Origin: Apostichopus japonicus | Taxonomy: Eukaryota; Echinodermata; Holothuroidea; Aspidochirotida; Stichopodidae | Direction: 5' to 3' | Length of the DNA: 64,000 bases | Assembly: GCF_037975245.1 (NCBI RefSeq) | Contig: NC_092568.1 | Location: 28,020,501-28,084,500 of the forward strand | Shown: one piece after another, positions 43,800-54,450 of the stretch | Position numbering within the stretch: the first letter of the stretch is position 1 | Layout: every line of letters begins with the position of its first letter | Notes under the pieces: model-generated | Told to the model about the DNA's origin: nothing | Seen by the model: only the letters and a program-made list of their open reading frames with translations | Database searches by the model: none | Program-made: the position numbers and the translations under genes

Positions 43800-44988
43800 T
43801 AATCTTTTGTATAATGGGCTAGTATGATCACGTGGTGCAGCATGTGATATATGGCGGATAGCTCTCTTCTGGAGGACACATAGGTGATTAAGATTTGTAG
43901 AATAGGTTCCTGACCAAATAGTCGTGCAATAAGTTAATTGGGGTAAAATCAGAGTTATATAGAGTGTTCTGAGTATATTTGGAGGTAAATAATGTTTTAA
44001 TTTGCATAAAATACCAGTATTTCTAGCCACTCTGTTACAGACTGCTGATATGTGATCACGCCACGAAAGTTTATTGTCTATGTGTACACCCAAGAACTTA
44101 GTCGTGTTAACCCGATTAATAATGTTATCATTCATGGTAATACTGTGATCCCATCTGAATGAGTGACTAGCATTAAACACCATATAATTAGTTTTTTGTA
44201 TATTAAGAGATAATTTGTTTGCTGCAAACCAGCTGGAAAATTTAGTTAGTTCAGTAGAAACAGTTTTATGTGATGAGAGTAGATCTTGGGAATCGAAGAA
44301 AATATTTGTGTCGTCGGCAAATAATATTGTTTTAGCAATATCGGAGACATTAACGATATCATTGACATAAATTATAAATAGTAATGGACCTAGTATAGAA
44401 CCCTGAGGAACTCCGCAAGCGATTTTAGCAAGTTCAGATTTAGAATTTTTATATAAAGTGTACTGGTATCTATTTGAAAGATAACTATCTAGCCAATTTA
44501 GGGTTGTTCCTCTGATACCATAAAAAAATAATTTACTTAGTAATATTTTGTGATCGATGGTGTCAAAAGCTTTGGATAGGTCGAGAAATACGCCTACACA
44601 GGTATTATTCTTATCAAGACTATTATAAATATTGTTGACTGCATCTGCTAAAGCTAATTCTGTAGAATGGTCAGGACGAAATCCGTACTGCTCGTTATTA
44701 AGAACATTATATTTACATAGAAAACTGTATATACGATTAAACATTAATCGTTCAATGATTTTTGAAAAGACTGACAATAAAGATATAGGGCGGTAATTCT
44801 CAAAAAGACTAGGGTCTCCTTTTTTAAAGATTGGTTTTACCTTTGCTATTTTAAGCTTATCCGGAAAAATGCCGGTGTTAAAAGAAATATTGCAGAGATG
44901 AGTTAAAGGCTTTACAATGTATGGGATTACTTGTTTGATAATACCTGGCTTAAAGTCATCATAGCCTGCTGCTTTGTTTGGTTTCACA
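43800..44988 (-). pseudogene. LINE-B reverse transcriptase, 5'-truncated and interrupted
   Basis: Open minus frame with KPNKAAGYDDFKPGIIKQVI, IFKKGDPSLFENYRPISLL, FLDLSKAFDTIDH, GVPQGSILGPLLFIIYVNDI, LFADDTNIFF and KFLGVHIDNKLSW. It is a distinct subfamily of the same lineage as LINE-A. At its 3' side the frame is cut by LINE-A copy 2; at its 5' side (about 44988) it ends in a short tandem of TGTGAGCACATT, which adds spurious Cys/His residues to the open frame up to 45059. Confidence 0.85.
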
Positions 44989-45052
44989 TTTGTGTGAGCA
45001 ACGTGAGCACATTTGTGAGCACATGTGTGAGCACATTTGTGTGAGCAATTTT
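44988..45052. repeat. TGTGAGCACATT minisatellite
   Basis: Four to five imperfect 10-12 base units at the 5' border of LINE-B. Confidence 0.7.
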
Positions 45053-45235
45053 GCTTCATCAGAAGTTTGACATCGTGCTTGATTGTTTTTTATCCTGGCT
45101 AACACAGTTCGGGTATTGTTGAGCCGAATTTTTACGTATTTTCCTTCCAGTAATTAGAGAAATCCTGTTATTTCCTAGTTGCTTGTTGCGACAGCCACAT
45201 CGTCCTTGGGCGCGTGGGCTACCTTTAGTGCAGGA

Positions 45236-46306
45236 ATGGGTTCCGAGAATCCAAACTCAGACATTCTGAAGGATAACAGTGTTCGTATTATCGACAGCTC
45301 CTACAATGCCAGCGATGTTCTCAAAGCAATTTCGAACGATATTGGGAAGGAAAATATTATGGGAGTTGTTAAGACCGGTGGTCAATGGATTGCCACTTTG
45401 AAGAAGAGTCAAGATGTTGAACTGTTACAAGAGATTGGACTTACAATAAAAAACGATCAGTGTGTTTTAACGGGAGTATCGAAGATCATAACGACGGTAA
45501 GCTTCTTCGGAGTGCCCTATTACATTGAGGATAGTGAACTCACAAGCAAGTTGATTGAACTGGGTTGTAAAGTAAAGTCCAATTGGACTCGTAAACACTA
45601 TGAAGATTACCCAAGTATCGAGAATGGAATTCGCTTTGTTAGAGTAGAGCTTCCTAACAAAACAAGGAGTCTCCCATATGCCCTTACATTTGGGGACATT
45701 CATCTCCGCATAAAGCACAATGGACAGACACGTGTTTGCAACAGATGCCTCAGTGAAGATCACCTAATGCGTAACTGTCCCAAATACTCATGTAAAGTCT
45801 GCCACGCCCAAGGACACTCAGAAAGCAGATGTCCAAACGTGCAATGCTATCGATGCCACGAATATGGCCACAAAAGTTTCTTGTGCCCTGAGAATCAACG
45901 CGATGGCCAACAGGAGAACACCCAAGAATCGAACCAAGAGGAGGGAATGGACGTACCAAAACATAACGAAAATGAACAACCACGAAACGAAAGCAACGAA
46001 TTAAACGAAACGGAAGAAAGTAACAATGCGAAACAAACTGAACAACAAGGAAACCGGGAAACAGAAACAGTGAACCACGATATGGAGACCGACAACCCAA
46101 ATATACCAAAACCAACACCACATCTCTCAGGAAAAACCTCCTCGACCGACCCTACTGGAACCAAAAGAACCGCCTCAAGTGACGAGGAATTCATAAAACC
46201 AAGAAAAACAGTTCAGGCGAAAGACACGCAACGTAGAAACGACACAACGCCGAACCTGTCATCAGCGAGGACTTTTACACCTAAAGAAAAGCAAAATTCA
46301 ACTTGA
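45236..46306 (+). CDS. LINE-C ORF1 protein with three CCHC zinc knuckles
   Basis: About 356 residues from the ATG at 45236; a longer frame without ATG begins at 45179. The N-terminal half (NSVRIIDSSYNASDVLKAIS, VSFFGVPYYIEDSELTSKL, NGIRFVRVELPNK) is possibly an RRM-like fold. Then come CNRCLSEDHLMRNC, CKVCHAQGHSESRC and CYRCHEYGHKSFLC, all C-x2-C-x4-H-x4-C. The last third is Glu/Asn/Thr-rich and probably disordered. It is expected to bind element RNA in the RNP. The ORF stops 14 bases before the ORF2 ATG. Confidence 0.85.
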   Translation: MGSENPNSDILKDNSVRIIDSSYNASDVLKAISNDIGKENIMGVVKTGGQWIATLKKSQDVELLQEIGLTIKNDQCVLTGVSKIITTVSFFGVPYYIEDSELTSKLIELGCKVKSNWTRKHYEDYPSIENGIRFVRVELPNKTRSLPYALTFGDIHLRIKHNGQTRVCNRCLSEDHLMRNCPKYSCKVCHAQGHSESRCPNVQCYRCHEYGHKSFLCPENQRDGQQENTQESNQEEGMDVPKHNENEQPRNESNELNETEESNNAKQTEQQGNRETETVNHDMETDNPNIPKPTPHLSGKTSSTDPTGTKRTASSDEEFIKPRKTVQAKDTQRRNDTTPNLSSARTFTPKEKQNST

Positions 46307-46320
46307 CACATATTTTAACC

Positions 46321-49300
46321 ATGCTACTGTTGACATCACTGAACTGTAACGGTCTTCGCAATGTAGACAAGAGAAGTGAACTTTTCAGCTTAGTCCGCCA
46401 AAAGAAATATGATATAATAGTTTTACAAGAAACCTTTTGGGACGCAAAGTGTCACGAAAACGCCAGGCAAGAATGGGGAGGGGAAATTTTTTCATCCAAC
46501 TACAAGGATAACAACCGTCGAGGAGTCACGTGCCTGATCAAGAAAGATAGTGATATTACTGTTGATCAAAGTATTACGGACGATAACGGTCGAATCCTTC
46601 AATTAGATCTAAACGTAGACGGTCACTCAATAACGCTTTTTGGAATTTACGCTCCAAACGTCATCACCGAAAGAAAAGTATTTTTTATGGATTTACAAAA
46701 ACGACTACGAGAAATTACGAAACCAGTGATTGTAGCAGGCGATTATAACAATATACTTAATATATACTTAGATAAATACCCTATCAAATCATATCCCGAC
46801 GTTACTCTGAAATTATTGAAGGAAATCATCACAGAAAATGATATTATAGATATTTGGAGGGACAGAAACCCAAAGAAAGCTTCTTTTACATGTATTCGTA
46901 ACGCCATTGATGGGCGCACGTCATCTAGAATTGACAGGATTCTTATATCAAAGAGCTTAAAGTACAATACGACTGATTGCAAAATTAATATTTATCCACG
47001 TTCAGATCACGACTTTGTCGATTTGACCCTAGACCTCTCACTTACTCCGAGAGGTAAAGGTTACTGGATTTTTAATAATTCGCTACTCAAAGACGACATA
47101 TTCATCACAAAAATAGAGGAATTAATTAAACACGAGAAAGTACAACCCGACTACCACACGAACTTCCTCCAGTGGTACGACAGCCTGAAATTTAAGATTA
47201 AAGATGCATCAATTAAATATGGTAAGAAAAATCAACGAAGTCTACGACGAAGAAAGAGAAATTTAGAAAAACAAGCACACTACGAAAGACAAAAGGCCCA
47301 ACGATTTAGCAACTATGACACCAGCAGGTTGGTGTCAATAGAGGAGGAACTTACTATTTTAATAACAAAGGAGACCGAAGCCAGTGCTATTAGATCCAAA
47401 ATTCAATGGTTTGAAGAGGGCGAGAAATCCACTAATTTTTTTCTCAATCTGGAGAAAAGCCGACAGAAAAAGAAAGTCATGAAAACACTCTTAACCGACA
47501 CAGGCAATATTATCCAAAATCCCAAGGAAATTATTTCGGAACAAATACGTTTTTATTCAAAATTATACAAATCGGAGAATACCGACGGAAGCTGTCTCGA
47601 TCTTCTTTTAAACGAAATAACAAGAAATTTATCACCAAAGGACGCAAATTTTTGCGAAAACGAAATAACCGTGGAAGAGATGAAGAACGCCCTTTTTTCC
47701 ATGGAGCCAAACAAGAGTCCAGGACTGGATGGCTTGACACCGCTGTTCTTTAAAACCTTTTGGTCCGACTTTATGGACATTTTTGAGAAACTTACTAGAG
47801 AAATATTTTATGCTAATGAATTATGTACTTCGATGAAAACAGGCGTTTTAACTCTTATTCCTAAGAAAGGAGATTTGCGGCGTCTCACAAATTGGAGACC
47901 TATTAGTATTCTTAATACGGACTACAAAATTATAAGTAAAACACTGACAAAACGTATTTCCACTGTAGTAGGTTCTTTAATTTCTGAAGACCATACTTGT
48001 AGTATTCCGGGTAGAGACATAACTGAAAATGTTATAATGATGCAAAATATTATTGATTATGTAAACATTAATAACGGGAAAGGCATTGCCCTCAAAGTCG
48101 ACCAGTACAAAGCTTTTGACCGTGTCGAACATAAGTACCTTTATGAAGTAATTAATAGGATGGGCTTCGGTCCCAATTTTCAGAAATGGATCAGAATTCT
48201 TTACAGTAATATTCAGAGTTGCATCAAACATAATGGTTTTATCTCCGATGTGTTTCCTATTAGTAGAGGGGTACGTCAGGGTTGCCCAATTTCGGCAATT
48301 TTATATGTTCTTAGTGCCGAACCCTTTCATGAGGCTATCGTTAATAATTCCCAGATCACCGGTATCAATTTTTGTGACGTTGAAGCAAAGATGTTTCAAC
48401 ATGCCGACGATACTACTTTCTTCGTTTCTAACATTGCCAGTATTTTTTCTATTCTAAATGTCATCAAAATTTACGAAAGAACCTCCGGGTCAAAGTGCAA
48501 TATGGACAAAACTGAACTGCTCGTAATTGGTAAAAGCCACATAGATGTGCACGATTTCAAATTTCCTATAAGGGAAGACTACATTACCATACTAGGAGTA
48601 GACATAGGTAATAATCGGGAAAAAGCTGAAATTGAAAATTGGGAGCAAAGAGTTAAGGTTTGCCAAGTACTCCTGAATCGGTGGAAAGGACGAAATCTGT
48701 CTTTCAAAGGCAAATCTTGTATCATTAATTCACTGGTAATTTCTCGCTTGGTTTATCTAGCAACTGCTTCCCCCATTCCCGAATGGGTTATAACAGCCCT
48801 GCGGCGGAGTGTTACCGATTTTATCTGGAATGGCAAGAAGCCATCTATTCAGTATACTACTCTACTATTACCATTTAACAAAGGGGCCTTAATCTGAGTG
48901 ATATTGGAGTTACTCGTGATGCATTAAGAATCAAGTATATCAGTAAGATTTTAAGTAAAAATATTAATATGAAATTGAATAAGTTAATTATGTATTTTCT
49001 TAATCATTACGAAAACATGCAGCTAGGACTAAGTATTTTCCAAATCGTTCCCGACGACAAATCTATTCGACTGCTCAGCCCATTTTATCGTGAAATGTTG
49101 TTAGCGTGGAAAAGGCTAAGTAGAGGTCAAGTAAGACCTCCACAAACAAGAGAAGAGATTCTCCACCAGCCAATTTTTCACAATCCTTTCATTCGTAATA
49201 GCAAAGATTCCACTCTTTTCAATAGTCATTTTATTGATGGTGGAATTATCAGGGTTAGTGACCTCATGTATGAGATAATCCCTTCTCGCTTACCAGCTGA

Positions 49301-50177
49301 GGCGGTTCACGATTGCATCCATACAACTAATCCAAATAACCCCCTCTCTATAGAAGAAGTTCGGGAGTATATTGAAATAATTGCTAAGGCAATCCCCGAA
49401 GAATGGATGACAGAAATCTATTCTTCAGATATAATTGTTTCATGTCAGTTAGACATTGATATCGCGGTCACATTCACGAGTGGTTCTAAGATTATAGACC
49501 CTTCTAAGCTTACGTGCAAGCAGACGACTAATCTGTTACGTAACAGTGTTGGCAAACCCCCTAAAGGAGAAAACCATTGGAATACCGAGTTTAGAGGTAT
49601 CGACTTTGATAATCGCTGGAAAAACATCTATAGGAATCCGAAGTGTTTTCACGATGCTGATATCGACTTTAAAATTATGCACAATATCCTCTATACGAGC
49701 GATAAACTCTGCAAGTTTAACATTGTTGATACTCCAGATTGTACGTTTTGTGGTAAATCTATTGAAACGGTCATCCATCTATTCATTGACTGCCCACTTA
49801 TTTTCCCGTTGTGGAATACCGTGATAAAGAAACTTAACTGTATTTATAGCATTGACGACGTGAATCAATGGAGAGCCTCTACTCTTCTCGGACTGGGGCT
49901 TAGCAATAATCGCAGGGAAGGAATTCTATGTGATTTTCTGCTAAATACTTATAAGCGTACAATCTGGAAAAGCCGTGCCATATGTCTTAACAATAATTAC
50001 CATATTAATATTGAACGTTTCTTTCATAACAGTGTAAAGAAAAAAATATACCTCCTTTATAATGTGTATAACAGAAACAATAAAATTGAAACCTTTTTCG
50101 ATCTTTTTGCTCAAAGTGAAGTGGTGCTCTCTAAAAGCAACTTCACGACCTGTACGTACAATTTCGACAGAGGTTAG
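46321..50177 (+). CDS. LINE-C ORF2: endonuclease-reverse transcriptase, one frameshift
   Basis: From ATG 46321: APE endonuclease blocks LLTSLNCNGLRN, LQETFW, GIYAPN, AGDYNNIL, SRIDRILIS and SDHDFV; then RT blocks NKSPGLDGLTPLFFKTFW, LTLIPKKGDLRRLTNWRPIS, KVDQYKAFDRVEH, SRGVRQGCPISAILYVLSAE and QHADDTTFF, where His replaces the usual Tyr before ADD. The frame breaks near 48883 (NKGALI, then stop); one more G in the G-run would give NKGGLNLSDIG, and the next frame runs to 50177. The C-terminal CTFCGKSIETVIHLFIDC is the CCHC finger typical of L1/Tx1 ORF2. I assign the Tx1/L1 group from the GVRQGCP and C-terminal finger motifs. Confidence 0.85.
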
Positions 50178-50530
50178 TGTCCATTTAGTTAGATTTTATC
50201 GGAAATAGTTTTTTACTCTGCCTTTATTATTCAAGGTAATTGCGTTATTTATCTCCGAATTATGTTCATTTTATCACATTCTCATCTTATAGATAAGTTC
50301 ACTGGGACCTAAAGCAAAGTTGTAAAGGACGTATAACACGTCTCGGAAACTCAGTAACCGTATTTACAGTATTCAATTTTGAAGTGTCGCTTAAAAAGCA
50401 ACATTTGCGAGTTATTACAATTAATTTTATTATTATTTTCACATTTTCTGCAAAATTTCCTTATATGTAGTGTTTTGAGATGGGTGAGCCAGTGGGCTCG
50501 CCTACCAATAAAAGAGAAATAAAAAAAAAA
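50178..50530 (+). other. LINE-C 3' UTR and poly-A tail
   Basis: No coding sequence. AATAAA near 50506, then AAATAAAAAAAAAA, joined at 50531 to TTGGCGCACTG of the satellite with no intervening bases. Confidence 0.8.
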
Positions 50531-50683
50531 TTGGCGCACTGTGCGAGCTGATGATCGAGACTCTCTTTTGCATCCGTGGTTCGAACCCCGGGTGATGACG
50601 TCTTTTGCCGATCTTTTACAGCAAGTGCCTACACGGGGAGCTGTAAGTATTAGTTAATCCACCTAATATCTCAGTCCATACAG

Positions 50684-50771
50684 TGGCGCGATGGCTTGGC
50701 GCACTGTGCGAGCTGATGATCGAGACTCGCTTTTGCATCCGTGGTTCGAACCCCGGGTGATGACGTCTTTT
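50684..50771 (+). promoter_or_regulatory. Pol III-like A-box, B-box and T-run in a satellite unit (representative)
   Basis: A-box-like TGGCGCGATGG at 50684-50694 (one mismatch to TRGYnnARnnG), B-box GGTTCGAACCC at 50743-50753 (matches GGTTCRANNCC), 59 bases apart, and TTTT at 50768-50771. GCGC/GCGC around GATGGCTTG forms a D-arm. Against function: an internal TTTT at 50731-50734 and no acceptor-stem pairing. The B-box core GGTTCGAACC is itself a palindrome. The same layout recurs in nearly every unit of both arrays. Confidence 0.55.
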
Positions 50772-53700
50772 GCCGATCTTTTACAGCAAGTGCCTACACG
50801 GGGAGCTGTAAGTATTAGTTAATCCACCTAATATCTCAGTCCATACAGTGGCGCGATGGCTTGGCGCACTGTGCGAGCTGATGATCGAGACTCTCTTTTG
50901 CATCCGTGGTTCGAGCCCCGGGTGATGACGTCTTTTGCCGATCTTTTACAGCAAGTGCCTACACGGGGAGCTGTAAGTATTAGTTAATCCACCTATTATC
51001 TCAGTCCATACAGTGGCGCGATGGCTTGGCGCACTGTGCGAGCTGATGATCGAGACCCTCTTTTGCATCCGTGGTTCGAGCCCCGGGTGATGACGTCTTT
51101 TGCCGATCTTTTACAGCAAGTGCCAACACTGGGAGCTGTAAGTATTAGTTAATCCACCTAATATCTCAGTCCATACAGTGGCGCGATGGCTTGGCGCACT
51201 GTGCGAGCTGATGATCGAGACTCTCTTTTGCATCCGTGGTTCGAGCCCCAAGTGATGACGTCTTTTGCCGATCTTTTACAGCAAGTGCCTACACGGGGAG
51301 CTGTAAGTATTAGTTAATCCACCTAATATCTCAGTCCATACAGTGGCGCGATGGCTTGGCGCACTGTGCGAGCTGATGATCGAGACTCTCTTTTGCATCC
51401 GTGGTTCGAGCCCCAAGTGATGACGTCTTTTGCCGATCTTTTACAGCAAGTGCCTACACGGGGAGCTGTAAGTATTAGTTAATCCACCTAATATCCCAGT
51501 CCATACAGTGGCGCGATGGCTTGGCGCACTGTGCGAGCTGATGATCGAGACTCTCTTTTGCATCCGTGGTTCGAGCCCCGGGTGATGACGTCTTTTGCCG
51601 ATCTTTTACAGCAAGTGCCTACACGGGGAGCTGTAAGTATTAGTTAATCCACCTAACATCTCAGTCCATACAGTGGCGCGATGGCTTGGCGCACTGTGCG
51701 AGCTGATGATCGAGACTCTCTTTTGCATCCGTGGTTCGAACCCCGGGTGATGACGTCTTTTGCCGATCTTTTACAGCAAGTGCCTACACGGGGAGCTGTA
51801 AGTATTAGTTAATCCACCTAATATCTCAGTCCATACAGTGGCGCGATGGCTTGGCGCACTGTGCGAGCTGATGATCGAGACTCTCTTTTGCATCCGTGGT
51901 TCGAAGCCCGGGTGATGACGTCTTTTGCCGATCTTTTACAGCAAGTGCCTACACGGGGAGCTGTAAGTATTAGTTAATCCACCTAATATCTCAGTCCATA
52001 CAGTGGCGCGATGGCTTGGCGCACTGTGCGAGCTGATGATCGAGACTCTCTTTTGCATCCGTGGTTCGAACCCCGGGTGATGACGTCTTTTGCCGATCTT
52101 TTACAGCAAGTGCCTACACGGGGAGCTGTAAGTATTAGTTAATCCACCTAATATCTCAGTCCATACAGTGGCGCGATGGCTTGGCGCACTGTGCGAGCTG
52201 ATGATCGAGACTCTCTTTTGCATCCGTGGTTCGAACCCCGGGTGATGACGCCTTTTGCCGATCTTTTACAGCAAGTGCCTACACGGGGAGCTGTAAGTAT
52301 TAGTTAATCCACCTAATATCTCAGTCCATACAGTGGCGCGATGGCTTGGCGCACTGTGCGAGCTGATGATCGAGACTCTCTTTTGCATCCGTGGTTCGAA
52401 CCCTGGGTGATGACGCCTTTTGCCGATCTTTTACAGCAAGTGCCTACACGGGGAGCTGTAAGTATTAGTTAATCCACCTAATATCTCAGTCCATACAGTG
52501 GCGCGATGGCTTGGCGCACTGTGCGAGCTGATGATCGAGACTCTCTTTTGCATCCGTGGTTCGAACCCCGGGTGATGACGTCTTTTGCCGATCTTTTACA
52601 GCAAGTGCCTTCACGGGGAGCTGTAAGTATTAGTTAATCCACCTAATATCTCAGTCCATACAGTGGCGCGATGGCTTGGCGCACTGTGCGAGCTGATGAT
52701 CGAGACTCTCTTTTGCATCCGTGGTTCGAACCCCGGGTGATGACGTCTTTTGCCGATCTTTTACAGCAAGTGCCTACACGGGGAGCTGTAAGTATTAGTT
52801 AATCCACCTAATATCTCAGTCCATACAGTGGCGCGATGGCTTGGCGCACTGTGCGAGCTGATGATCGAGACTCTCTTTTGCATCCGTGGTTCGAACCCCG
52901 GGTGATGACGTCTTTTGCCGATCTTTTACAGTAAGTGCCTACACGGGGAGCTGTAAGTATTAGTTAATCCACCTAATATCTCAGTCCATACAGTGGCGCG
53001 ATGGCTTGGCGCACTGTGCGAGCTGATGATCGAGACTCTTTTTTGCATCCGTGGTTCGAAGCCCGGGTGATGACGTCTTTTGCCGATCTTTTACAGCAAG
53101 TGCCTACACGGGGAGCTGTAAGTGTTAGTTAATCCACCTAATATCTCAGTCCATACAGTGGCGCGATGGCTTGGCGCACTGTGCGAGCTGATGATCGAGA
53201 CTCTCTTTAGCATCCGTGGTTCGCGCCCCGGGTGATGACGTCTTTTGCCGATCTTTTACAGCAAGTGCCTACACGGGGAGCTGTAAGTATTAGTTAATCC
53301 ACCTAATATCTCAGTCCATACAGTGGCGCGATGGCTTGGCGCACTGTGCGAGCTGTTGATCGAGACTCTCTTTTGCATCCGTGGTTCGAACCCCGGGTGA
53401 TGACGTCTTTTGCCGATCTTTTACAGCAAGTGCCTACACGGGGAGCTGTAAGTATTAGTTAATCCACCTAATATCCCAGTCCATACAGTGGCGCGATGGC
53501 TTGGCGCACTGTGCGAGCTGATGATCGAGACTCTCTTTTGCATCCGTGGTTCGAACCCCGGGTGATGACGTCTTTTGCCGATCTTTTACAGCAAGTGCCT
53601 ACACGGGGAGCTGTAAGTATTAGTTAATCCACCTAATATCCCAGTCCATACAGTGGCGCGATGGCTTGGCGCACTGTGCGAGCTGATGATCGAGACTCTC

Positions 53701-54450
53701 TTTTGCATCCGTGGTTTGAGCCCCGGGTGATGACGTCTTTTGCCGATCTTTTACAGCAAGTGCCTACACGGGGAGCTGTAAGTATTAGTTAATCCACCTA
53801 ATATCCCAGTCCATACAGTGGCGCGATGGCTTGGCGCACTGTGCGAGCTGATGATCGAGACTCTCTTTTGCATCCGTGGTTCGAACCCCGGGTGATGACG
53901 TCTTTTGCCGATCTTTTACAGCAAGTGCCTACACGGGGAGCTGTAAGTATTAGTTAATCCACCTAATATCCCAGTCCATACAGTGGCGCGATGGCTTGGC
54001 GCACTGTGCGAGCTGATGATCGAGACTCTCTTTTGCATCCGTGGTTCGAGCCCCGGGTGATGACGTCTTTTGCCGATCTTTTACAGCAAGTGCCTACACG
54101 GGGAGCTGTAAGTATTAGTTAATCCACCTAATATCCCAGTCCATACAGTGGCGCGATGGCTTGGCGCACTGTGCGAGCTGATGATCGAGACTCTCTTTTG
54201 CATCCGTGGTTCGAACCCCGGGTGATGACGTCTTTTGCCGATCTTTTACAGCAAGTGCCTACACGGGGAGCTGTAAGTATTAGTTAATCCACCTAATATC
54301 CCAGTCCATACAGTGGCGCGATGGCTTGGCGCACTGTGCGAGCTGATGATCGAGACTCTCTTTTGCATCCGTGGTTCGAGCCCCGGGTGATGACGTCTTT
54401 TGCCGATCTTTTACAGCAAGTGCCTACACGGGGAGCTGTAAGTATTAGTT

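Larger units (their letters stand above)
45100..50530 (+). mobile_element. LINE-C, nearly full-length Tx1/L1-type retrotransposon
   Basis: Two ORFs with a 14-base gap, then a 3' UTR of about 350 bases ending in ten A residues at 50521-50530 that join satellite array 2 directly. Its 5' limit is unclear, somewhere between 45053 and 45235. ORF1 has three zinc knuckles; ORF2 has APE endonuclease, RT and a C-terminal CCHC finger. One frameshift in ORF2 near 48883 is the only visible lesion. The left flank is not satellite, so target duplication cannot be tested. Confidence 0.85.

Noticed and set aside
43788-45059. Cys/His-rich N-terminus of the LINE-B frame as a zinc-binding domain
   Set aside because: It is the translation of a TGTGAGCACATT minisatellite at the truncation border.
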